A stretch of DNA of 64,000 bases from Sphingobacteriaceae bacterium (GTDB lineage Bacteria > Bacteroidota > Bacteroidia > UBA7662), in contig JAUXNJ010000009.1 in the NCBI GenBank assembly GCA_030682795.1, forward strand, positions 72,582 to 136,581, read 5' to 3'. A model generated the notes under the pieces. The model was given only the letters and a program-made list of their open reading frames with translations. It was not told the origin of the DNA and searched no databases. Shown here piece by piece: positions 53,738 through 61,303 of this stretch. Numbering within the stretch: position 1 is the first letter of the stretch; every line of letters begins with the position of its first letter. The translations under genes were made by a program, and so were the position numbers.

Positions 53738-55144
53738 ATGAAAAACGAGAGGCTATCTGAAAACGAACCGGAAATGAACAATGTGCAAGAGCTTTGGGCC
53801 AGTGCGCGTGCATATTTCCATCGTTTAACCAGCATTGAGGAAGGCACCGACGAAGAAGGCTCGAGCGCCGGCATCCGCCGGGATGTGGAGTTTAAGGGGG
53901 TAAATGTTTGGATTTTGGTGGCGTCGATTTTTATCGCCTCCATCGGTCTCAACACCAATTCTACTGCCGTAATCATTGGTGCGATGTTGATTTCTCCGCT
54001 CATGGGACCCATCATTGGTACCGGTTTGGCGGTAGGCATCATGGATTTTGCGCTACTCAAAAAATCACTACGCAATTTCGGCACTACGGTGCTTATAAGC
54101 ATCCTCACCTCTACCCTGTATTTCGCCATCAGTCCGCTTTCAGAAGTGCAGTCGGAGCTCCTCGCCCGTACCACCCCCACCATATTCGACGTGGGTATTG
54201 CCTTTTTTGGTGGATTGGCCGGCATTGTGGCCAGCTCGAGGCGTGAAAAAAGCAATGTGGTACCTGGCGTTGCCATTGCCACCGCCCTCATGCCGCCTTT
54301 GTGTACCGCAGGCTTTGGCTTGGCTTCGGGCGACTTCGGCTTCTTCCTTGGGGCCATGTATTTGTTTTTCATCAACTCGGTGTTCATTTGCTTTGCCACC
54401 ATCCTCATTGTGCGCTACCTCAAATACAAGCGCGTGGGTTTTGTGGATGTGCGCACCGAAAAACGGGCGCGTTACGGCATCTACCTCTTTCTCATCATCA
54501 CCATCCTACCCAGCGTATTTATTGGCTACAATGTAATTCAGCAGTCGATTTTTAAAACCAAGGCGCTCGGTTTTGTGCAAGATTATATGGAGTTCCCCAA
54601 CCGGCAGGTTATTAAAACTGAATTGAACTACAGCCGCGATTCTTCTACCATCGAAATTTCGTTGCTCGGCAAACCGCTTAGTCAGGAAGAAATCAACGGC
54701 TTCAACAACAAATTAAATGAGCGGGGTATGCGCAACACCCAGCTCATCATCCACCAAGGAGGCAGCTATACCGGCGAACTGGCTAGTCAGCTGAACCAAG
54801 AGCTCAAAACCGGCATTCTCGAAGACCTTTACAAGCGCAACGAAGTGGCTTTGCAGAACAAAGACGAAAAAATCAGTCTGCTCGAACAAGAGCTCCTGCG
54901 CTACCGCCTGAGCAACGTGAGCTACCAGCGGCTCTCGCAAGAAATCAAAGTGCAATATCCCAAAGTTGAAAAAGTGGGCTTCTCGCGCTTGGCCGAAACC
55001 AATATGAAAAGCATGACCACCGACACCATTCCCACCATTTTGGTGCGCTGGTCGGAATACCCGGGCAAGGCACGTGAAAAACAGCTGGGCGAATGGTTGC
55101 AGCTGCGGTTGGAACTTGATACAGTAAGAATAATAAGCTATTAA
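53738..55144 (+). CDS. DUF389 membrane protein
   Basis: The 468-residue protein has a DUF389 core (about residues 40-260) of five to seven membrane segments: IFIASIGLNTNSTAVIIGAMLISPLMGPI and AIATALMPPLCTAGFGLA are the family signatures. The C-terminal 210 residues are soluble and partly coiled coil (NKDEKISLLEQELLRYRL). Function is not established. ATG 53738 is preferred because a -7-like TTATTTTG (53724-53731) lies just before it; the longer frame from 53663 has no such support. The MbnP-like gene starts 3 nt after the stop. Confidence 0.85.
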   Translation: MKNERLSENEPEMNNVQELWASARAYFHRLTSIEEGTDEEGSSAGIRRDVEFKGVNVWILVASIFIASIGLNTNSTAVIIGAMLISPLMGPIIGTGLAVGIMDFALLKKSLRNFGTTVLISILTSTLYFAISPLSEVQSELLARTTPTIFDVGIAFFGGLAGIVASSRREKSNVVPGVAIATALMPPLCTAGFGLASGDFGFFLGAMYLFFINSVFICFATILIVRYLKYKRVGFVDVRTEKRARYGIYLFLIITILPSVFIGYNVIQQSIFKTKALGFVQDYMEFPNRQVIKTELNYSRDSSTIEISLLGKPLSQEEINGFNNKLNERGMRNTQLIIHQGGSYTGELASQLNQELKTGILEDLYKRNEVALQNKDEKISLLEQELLRYRLSNVSYQRLSQEIKVQYPKVEKVGFSRLAETNMKSMTTDTIPTILVRWSEYPGKAREKQLGEWLQLRLELDTVRIISY

Positions 55145-55147
55145 ACC

Positions 55148-55903
55148 ATGAAACCATTCCTTCTCGCTTTATTGATTTTTGGTGTTGTAGCCTGTAAAGA
55201 CGGTATAGCGCCTCCTCCTGAGCCTCCTCGCCCGCCTCAATTTGGTAGTTTATTGCTCAAACTCGAGCACATTTGGGGAGCTGGAAGTAGTTTTGTTTGC
55301 AACGACTGGTTGGTGCACCCTATTTCGGGTGATAGCTTGCGGTTCGACCAATTGCGCTATTACCTCAGCGCTTTTGAGCTGGAAGACAGCAATGGTGTGA
55401 AGGTGGTGCTGCCCCCAAACATTCCTTTAATCGCCCTATCCGGTTCCTTGTTTTTGGTAAGTATTGCCGATGTACCTGTAGGGAGCTATCGTAAAATCAG
55501 CTTCGACCTGGGATTTACAGCTGCAACCTTGCAGCAAAACCCCACGGCCACCTTCCTCGACCCGCTGTACGGCATGTACGCTGGACCAGATACCGGCTAT
55601 TTGTCGGTAAAAAGCTCAGGCTTGGCGCCCGCTAGTCCTACCGGCAGCTTTCAAATTGCCCTCGGCGGCGGCAGCGCTGCACAACCCATGCATCAGCGAC
55701 TTTCGTTTGAGTTTACCGATGGCCTTGTTCGCATCCGCCATCAGCGCGAAGCTTCTATGGAATTCGACGTAGATGTATCAAAAATTTGGTCGGTCGACAT
55801 GCCTCTGGCACAGTGGTACCAGGTTACAAGCCACGGCCAGCAGTGCGTGCGCATGCTTGGCAATTTGGGAACGGGCTTTAAATACAGGCATCTGCACGAC
55901 TAA
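55148..55903 (+). CDS. MbnP-like lipoprotein
   Basis: The 251-residue protein has a lipobox (FGVVACKDG) and a beta-sandwich with the MbnP signature near residue 60 (GDSLRFDQLRYYLSAFELED). MbnP family proteins are linked to copper and methanobactin handling in some bacteria and are widespread in Bacteroidota. The partner MbnH, a c-type heme protein, is not nearby. It may share the operon with the DUF389 gene. Copper links it loosely to the multicopper oxidase 4 kb upstream. It converges on the DUF5522 gene. Confidence 0.82.
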   Translation: MKPFLLALLIFGVVACKDGIAPPPEPPRPPQFGSLLLKLEHIWGAGSSFVCNDWLVHPISGDSLRFDQLRYYLSAFELEDSNGVKVVLPPNIPLIALSGSLFLVSIADVPVGSYRKISFDLGFTAATLQQNPTATFLDPLYGMYAGPDTGYLSVKSSGLAPASPTGSFQIALGGGSAAQPMHQRLSFEFTDGLVRIRHQREASMEFDVDVSKIWSVDMPLAQWYQVTSHGQQCVRMLGNLGTGFKYRHLHD

Positions 55904-55917
55904 TCCCCGAACCACCC

Positions 55918-56100
55918 TTAAACCATCCTTTTTGTTTTCGGTGCATTGCCATAAGGACAATGCCTGCAGCCACTTTTGCAGCAATGCCCTCTTTTGCGGT
56001 GATACAGGGCCGTAAACACCATCAAACCCTGCTCGTTGAAGTAGAAATCTTCTCCTTCAACGAGCTTTTGGTTAGAAGTGGGGGATGGTTTGCCGAACAT
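55918..56100 (-). CDS. DUF5522 small Cys-rich protein
   Basis: The 60-residue protein has the DUF5522 signature HRKRGHCCKSGCRHCPYGN with four Cys that may bind a metal or Fe-S cluster, and an N-terminal EDFYFNEQGLMVFT. Its ATG overlaps the btuG-like stop codon by one base (TAATG), so it belongs to the B12 uptake operon. Function is unknown. A small role in metal or corrin handling would be speculation. Confidence 0.85.
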   Translation of the reverse strand: MFGKPSPTSNQKLVEGEDFYFNEQGLMVFTALYHRKRGHCCKSGCRHCPYGNAPKTKRMV

Positions 56101-57152
56101 TAACGGTAATGGATATACCCTGGCGCGATGCCTGCACGAATCGAATCTTTCAATGCAAAATTGCGCTCGTAGCGGAAAATCCAGCCATTGCTGGCAAAAT
56201 CACCCGCATCGGTGCCGTACAACAAGCCGTCTGCGGTAGGGTCGAGTGAAAAATGGTAAAAACCACGGTTGATCACTGGATTGGCTGGCACAATGCTCGC
56301 TGGCACGGGCAAAGATTGGCTGTATACTGCCCCATTTACCTCATACAAAACTGCATTACCGCTAGGGTGGCTGGTGAAATTAGACGGATGGAAAGTCGCC
56401 GCTGGAAAACTGGCGATGCTGGTTTGCGCGCCGCTGATGGTTGCAATGGCACCTGCCGTTTCGCTGCCCGTCCAGCTAGGGTTGCCGCCGCACAATACCA
56501 AAAGGTTGTTGCCTTGACTTACAAAGCCGTTTGGCCGGTCGCCCACGGTGATGGTACGTAATACGGTATCAACGCTTGCATTGATCTCAACAACCGTGTT
56601 TTCGTTGCTGTTGGCCACATAAATGCGGTTGTTGTGGAAGGTAATGGCATTGGGGAAATCCCCCACAGGAATGCTTTTGATAACTGTGCGCGAAATAATG
56701 TCGATGACCGCCACCCGGCCAGGACTGCCAAAGCTTACCCATTCGGTTACATAGGCTTTACCGGTGTTGGCAGCTACCACAATTTTACTGGGCAGGCCCA
56801 AGCCCTCGATGCTGCCTACAGACTTAAAGTCTTTCAAATCAACCACCTCCACTTTGTTGGCATTGTTCACCACCAGGAGGCCTTGGGTGCCAAAACTAGC
56901 CATGCTCTGGGCGATATTGCCGAGGGGACGGCCATTGGCCTGCTGAAAAACATCCTGCTGCACGCCAGAAGTGCTGCGGTTGATGAAAGTAACCGTACCG
57001 GTACCGTTTTGAAAAGGTCCTTCATTGATTACAAATACACCTGTGCCGTAGGCGTTGGGAGGGGTTGGTACTGGTGGCTCATCTTTACAAGATTGCATCA
57101 GCATTACAAAGGCGAGCAAGCTCAAGCCGCGGAAAATAAAGTTGTGTTTCAT
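56100..57152 (-). CDS. btuG: BtuG-like surface beta-propeller lipoprotein
   Basis: The 350-residue protein has a lipobox (VMLMQSCKDEPP) and a YncE-like seven-bladed propeller (ANAYGTGVFVINEG, the repeat pattern KAYVTEWVSFGSPGRVAVIDI, RPNGFVSQGNNLLVLCGG), related to DUF5074. In Bacteroides, BtuG is a surface lipoprotein of this fold that binds B12 very tightly and hands it to BtuB. Here it directly follows btuB (4-bp overlap) and a cobalamin riboswitch, so the same job is likely. The symbol is inferred from context and fold. Confidence 0.83.
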   Translation of the reverse strand: MKHNFIFRGLSLLAFVMLMQSCKDEPPVPTPPNAYGTGVFVINEGPFQNGTGTVTFINRSTSGVQQDVFQQANGRPLGNIAQSMASFGTQGLLVVNNANKVEVVDLKDFKSVGSIEGLGLPSKIVVAANTGKAYVTEWVSFGSPGRVAVIDIISRTVIKSIPVGDFPNAITFHNNRIYVANSNENTVVEINASVDTVLRTITVGDRPNGFVSQGNNLLVLCGGNPSWTGSETAGAIATISGAQTSIASFPAATFHPSNFTSHPSGNAVLYEVNGAVYSQSLPVPASIVPANPVINRGFYHFSLDPTADGLLYGTDAGDFASNGWIFRYERNFALKDSIRAGIAPGYIHYR

Positions 57153-59050
57153 ATTTTATTGAGATGATAAGTAAGATTCAGATGGAAATGTCGGCCGGGC
57201 ATGGGGCGCCAAGCCACTGCTTGAAATTGGGTGTTAAAGAGGTTGTGGATGCCGGCGTTCAAACGCAGCAAATGCTTTTTGAATCGGATGTCGCTTCCAA
57301 AGAGCAAGCTGCTTTGTTCATATCCGGGTAAAAAGCTGTTGTTATCGGTGCTGGTATAGCGCAGGCCGTTGTACCCAAACTGCCAGCCAACAAAATGTTG
57401 CTCGTACTGCAAAAATGCCCGGCCGCGAACTTGGTGCCGGGGTACGTAAATGAGTTGTTTGCCGCGAATGTCAGCTTCGCCGGCACCCACTTGTTGGTTG
57501 GTGGTGTGTACATAAGCGTAATCGGCGGTGGCGCGCAGTTGCAGCTTGCCCAAGCTTTTCGACCAATTCAACTGCTGCTCAAAACCCCAGCTGCGTACGC
57601 TGCGCACATTGCGGGGCGACCAAAAACCCAATTGCGGATTGGGCAGCCAGATGATCCAGTTGTCGACTTCGGTGAAAAAAACACCGCTGCGGAGCGCAAA
57701 AGCATGGCCCTTGTACTGTGCTTTTTTATGCAAAGCTAACTCTGAACTCCAGCCTAACTCAGGCTTTAAGTCTACATTGCCTCCCGGCCGCCAATACAAA
57801 TCGTTCAGCGTAGGTAGGCGGTAGTTGCGCGCTACGGCGGCATGTATTTCGTAATCTTTGCCAAGGCGTTGTTCATGTTGCAAACTAGGGGTTAAAGGCA
57901 CCAGCTGGCCATCTACCCACTCAGCCCGCAGGCGCGCTTGGGTGCTAAACTGCTTTCGGTTGATGCGCCAGCCTGGTACCACTGCCAAACGCTGCTGCTG
58001 TACACCTAAATCATAATTAGGGGATGTGGCGCGGTAAAACGCTTGTTGCACGAGCAAAGCGCCTTGCTGATTGCCAGCAAACGTCTGTTGCAGGTTGAAC
58101 TCCTGCAGCAAGGCCTCGAATCGATGCCGCTCATCCAAATTGGTGCGCACATCTGCATAGTGATTGAGCTCATTGAGGTAGGCCGCTTTGAGACTGAAGC
58201 TGCGTTTATTGCCTTGAAAATCCCAGCTCAAAAACAGGCGATTGGCACTATCGGCCTGCGCTGCCGTACTTAAGGCCTCGGTCATGCTGGGCGGCAGTTG
58301 GCGGTCGTAGGCTTGGTACCACCAGCGCAGTTTGAGTCGGTGCCGAGGCGCAACTTGCCAGCCCACTTCTTGCAATAGCGCACCCATGCGGGTGGCGGCA
58401 TGACTAAGTCGTTCTTCTGGCGCTCCAAATTTGGCGGTGTTGAGAAACGGAAAGTCGTTTTGGGCCTGGCGATACAAGCCACGCACACTGTACCACCATT
58501 TTTTGGCACGGTGGGTATAGGCTAGTCCGGCCGAACGATCGCTAAAAGACCGCCCTTCTACAAAAGCCGACAAATTGCTGTGCTGCGGCACCGACTGCCC
58601 CAAGTGCAAAGCCCCACCTATGGCACCTGAGCCGAAATCGGTCGACGCGCTCCCCGTTTGCAACTGCACATCGCTGAACAACCAGAGGGGCAGCAGGTTA
58701 AAGTCGGGGGTGCTGTTGAGCGGACTCAGCAGCGACAACCCATCCCACAAAACAGCATTTTGCTGCGAGCTGCTGCCTCGCACCGATACGGTGGCCAAAC
58801 CTGCTGGTCCGTACGACCGCAAGCTCACTGCCCCTTGCCATTGCAACCAATCGGCCACGCTGGCCGCGGGCAAAGCGCGCAGCAACAAAGAATCGGGCGT
58901 ATAAGTAAAAAGCGCGGGTTGGCGTTGAACGGGCGGCAGCACGGCCTCTACCTGCACAGGTGCCAATTGCACCGTGGTGTCGCGTTGCTGGGCCGCTACG
59001 GGCAGCACACAGCTGAGGGCATAAATAAAAAATCCTGACCGTTTTTTCAT
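57149..59050 (-). CDS. btuB: BtuB-like TonB-dependent cobalamin receptor
   Basis: The 633-residue outer membrane receptor starts with a signal peptide. A plug follows (AASVADWLQWQGAVSLRSYG, LATVSVRGSSSQQNAVLWDG, DFGSGAIGGALHLG) and then a barrel ending in HLNLTYHLNKI. The identity as a B12 receptor rests on the cobalamin riboswitch in its leader and the following btuG-like gene; the sequence alone fits any small-ligand receptor. It starts at ATG 59050, with the hairpin and riboswitch upstream. The btuFCD transporter is not in the window. Confidence 0.88.
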   Translation of the reverse strand: MKKRSGFFIYALSCVLPVAAQQRDTTVQLAPVQVEAVLPPVQRQPALFTYTPDSLLLRALPAASVADWLQWQGAVSLRSYGPAGLATVSVRGSSSQQNAVLWDGLSLLSPLNSTPDFNLLPLWLFSDVQLQTGSASTDFGSGAIGGALHLGQSVPQHSNLSAFVEGRSFSDRSAGLAYTHRAKKWWYSVRGLYRQAQNDFPFLNTAKFGAPEERLSHAATRMGALLQEVGWQVAPRHRLKLRWWYQAYDRQLPPSMTEALSTAAQADSANRLFLSWDFQGNKRSFSLKAAYLNELNHYADVRTNLDERHRFEALLQEFNLQQTFAGNQQGALLVQQAFYRATSPNYDLGVQQQRLAVVPGWRINRKQFSTQARLRAEWVDGQLVPLTPSLQHEQRLGKDYEIHAAVARNYRLPTLNDLYWRPGGNVDLKPELGWSSELALHKKAQYKGHAFALRSGVFFTEVDNWIIWLPNPQLGFWSPRNVRSVRSWGFEQQLNWSKSLGKLQLRATADYAYVHTTNQQVGAGEADIRGKQLIYVPRHQVRGRAFLQYEQHFVGWQFGYNGLRYTSTDNNSFLPGYEQSSLLFGSDIRFKKHLLRLNAGIHNLFNTQFQAVAWRPMPGRHFHLNLTYHLNKI

Positions 59051-59095
59051 ATCGGGTCAGGCTTCGGATTGATAAAAACGAAAAGCAGCAGCGCA

Positions 59096-59112
59096 TTTAG
59101 CCCATGGCTAAA
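59096..59112 (-). promoter_or_regulatory. Hairpin between riboswitch and btuB start
   Basis: TTTAGCC, a 3-nt loop and GGCTAAA form a 7-bp stem in the btuB leader, 46 nt before the start codon. It could be part of the riboswitch expression platform. No T run directly follows it, so it is not a plain terminator. Confidence 0.4.
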
Positions 59113-59164
59113 CCCACTTTTACATTCCGATCTGTTGACTTTTATTCCCGAAAGCCTGTGATCT

Positions 59165-59335
59165 GCGGTTCATTGGCAGGTCTTCTGACTTACTCCCCCT
59201 CAGATGCCTTCCCGGTTGCCCAGTGGCGTGTGATCTGAAGGTTGCATGGAGCTCACAGCAGCGGGTACTGTCCCGGAATCACACCTAAATGCTACACCGG
59301 ATTCCCTTTTAATCCCACTTCCTAAAAAGTGGAAA
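59165..59335 (-). promoter_or_regulatory. Cobalamin riboswitch
   Basis: Read on the minus strand, the leader has the consensus parts of the B12 aptamer in order: GGGAATCCGGTG (59307-59296), CGGGACAGTACCCGCTGCTG, CACTGGGC with GGGAAGG, and the B12 box AGTCAGAAGACCTGCCA (59190-59174). It should repress btuB and downstream genes when adenosylcobalamin or a related cobalamin is bound. It begins about 15 nt after the promoter. Confidence 0.95.
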
Positions 59336-59349
59336 CCATTAAACCGTTG

Positions 59350-59379
59350 CAAACATACAATATTTTTTCTAGTCGGCAA
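59350..59379 (-). promoter_or_regulatory. Promoter of the riboswitch-btuB operon
   Basis: On the minus strand TTG (59379-59377), 19 nt and TATGTTTG (59357-59350) match the Bacteroidota consensus. The transcript start falls directly before the riboswitch. Confidence 0.75.
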
Positions 59380-59702
59380 CTCGCCCTGTTGAGGCAGCCT
59401 AAGCTATTCGAAAAACTGCCAGCCTATACCTCGCTGTGTTTGCACCACAAGCTCCGGTTTAACAAACTTCAGACCTCAGCATTGCGATTAAAATTAAAAA
59501 AGGTCATCTTTGTTTTTTGGTGTTCCAGATGTTGTTTTTCTATTCGGGAGTTCGTTTTTGCAAAGCACGGCCAGGGCTCACAGCTGGCCAAAACTATACA
59601 TGATGCGCTGCGCAGGCACCCGCCCCCTATCATGCTTCAAGCTTGACTTAAGCGCCATTTTATGGCTTTTTACGCTTTATTTCACTCTCTTCTTTTTGCT
59701 TT
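59380..59702. other. 323-bp intergenic region without a recognised gene
   Basis: Between the riboswitch promoter and the SulP start I see no convincing gene. The open frames in it have no family match or codon pattern like their neighbours. The only signal is a TCTTTTTG sequence (59691-59698), one mismatch from TAnnTTTG, 4 nt before ATG 59703; it probably serves the SulP gene. Confidence 0.6.
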
Positions 59703-61274
59703 ATGCCTCATAACAACCTGTTCGGCCCTAATTTAAAACATGACATTCCAGCAGGATTGGTGGTTTTTTTAGTTGCGCTGCCACTCTGTTTGGGCATTGC
59801 GCTCGCTTCTGGCGCACCGCTTATTTCTGGCGTTATTGCCGGCGTAATCGGCGGCTTGGTAGTTGGCCCGTTGAGCGGCTCTCAGCTCAGTGTAAGCGGT
59901 CCTGCTGCTGGACTTACCGTTATTGTGCTGGGCGCCATCGCAACTTTAGGGTCGTTTGAAGCCTTTTTAACCGCAGTGGTGCTGGCCGGCTGCATCCAAA
60001 TTGCCTTGGGATATGCGCGGGCAGGACTTATTGGCTACTATTTTCCGGCCGCTGTAATAAAAGGCATGCTGGCAGGAATTGGGGTGATCCTCGTTTTAAA
60101 ACAAATTCCTCACGCACTGGGCTTCGACCAAAGCAGCATGGGCTCGGTAGCCTTTGGAGAAAAACATAACGCCAATACCTTTACAGAGCTCTGGAGGGCC
60201 CTTACTACTGCCCATACTGGCGCACTCCTCATTGCCCTAAGTTCACTCCTCATCCTGGTTTTATGGGAGAACAAAAAACTAAAGCAGTTTGGGGTATTTA
60301 AGTTTATACCGGGTCCGCTCGTGGTAGTTGTAATTAGCACCCTGCTTAACGAGCTTTTTATGGCCATTGCTCCAACTCTGGCCCTGAGTAATGTACAGCT
60401 GGTAAATATTCCTCAGCTTTTTGGGGACGAAGCCAACCATGTACAGGTCGGGCCCGACTGGCGTGCTTTAGGTCAACTTGCCACCTGGACCCTCGCGGCT
60501 ACCATGGCCATAGTGGCTAGTTTAGAGTCGCTACTGAGTTTGGAAGCCTCCGACAAACTCGACCCTTACAAACGTAACAGTCCCCCCAACCGCGAACTCA
60601 AAGCCCAAGGTGTGGGCAACGTACTCAGCGGCCTGCTTGGTGGCTTACCCATAACAGCAGTAATTGTACGTTCTTCTGCAAACGTTACCGCTGGTGCCCG
60701 TACCCGCGTTGCCGCCATTGCCCATGGGTTTTTTATGGCAGGCTTTGTGCTTTTGACGCCTAAGCTCTTAAACCATATTCCACTGGCAGGACTCGCATCT
60801 ATTTTGATTTTTATAGGCTATAAACTGTCTTCGGTGAGCCTTTATCGCGGCATGTACCGCTTGGGTTGGTCACAATTCATGCCCTTTTTGATCACTGTTT
60901 TGGCCATCATTTTTACCAATTTGCTTCAAGGAATCGCCATCGGCTTAGTCGTTGCCTTGTTTTTTATCTTGCGCAACAACTACCGCAATGCCTTTGTGCT
61001 TCAAAAAGGGCAAGACAAAGACGGCGGCGAAATACTAACGCTGACCCTTTCTCAAGAAGTGAGCTACCTAAACAAGGGTGCCATTGCTAAATGTTTGCAA
61101 GAAGTGCCGGCCAATGGCTTTGTTGTAATCGACGCCACCACCTCCAACTACATCGACCACGATGTGCTGGAGGTACTCCAGGATTTTAAGATCAATGCTC
61201 CTTCACGCAACATCCACCTTACATTGATCAACATCCCCGACCTCCCCTTCGCAAATAGCGCTGCCACTTTATAA
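59703..61274 (+). CDS. SulP-family anion transporter
   Basis: The 523-residue protein has about 10-12 membrane segments and the SulP landmarks DIPAGLVVFLVALPLCLGIALASGAP, GPLSGSQLSVSGPAAGLT and NRELKAQGVGNVLSGLLGG. A STAS-like domain (residues about 435-520, VVIDATTSNYIDHDVLEVL) closes the protein. Members carry sulfate, bicarbonate or other anions. Bacteroidota relatives often sit beside a carbonic anhydrase, but none is here. The substrate is not decided. It converges on the amidohydrolase with 29 bp between. Confidence 0.92.
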   Translation: MPHNNLFGPNLKHDIPAGLVVFLVALPLCLGIALASGAPLISGVIAGVIGGLVVGPLSGSQLSVSGPAAGLTVIVLGAIATLGSFEAFLTAVVLAGCIQIALGYARAGLIGYYFPAAVIKGMLAGIGVILVLKQIPHALGFDQSSMGSVAFGEKHNANTFTELWRALTTAHTGALLIALSSLLILVLWENKKLKQFGVFKFIPGPLVVVVISTLLNELFMAIAPTLALSNVQLVNIPQLFGDEANHVQVGPDWRALGQLATWTLAATMAIVASLESLLSLEASDKLDPYKRNSPPNRELKAQGVGNVLSGLLGGLPITAVIVRSSANVTAGARTRVAAIAHGFFMAGFVLLTPKLLNHIPLAGLASILIFIGYKLSSVSLYRGMYRLGWSQFMPFLITVLAIIFTNLLQGIAIGLVVALFFILRNNYRNAFVLQKGQDKDGGEILTLTLSQEVSYLNKGAIAKCLQEVPANGFVVIDATTSNYIDHDVLEVLQDFKINAPSRNIHLTLINIPDLPFANSAATL

Positions 61275-61303
61275 ATAGCGCATTCGGCTTATTAACGCCT
61301 TTT

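Noticed and set aside
59329-59713. Two overlapping open frames between the riboswitch and SulP
   Set aside because: They have no family match and no promoter or leader signal of their own, and they overlap the riboswitch leader or the SulP start. Composition looks non-coding.
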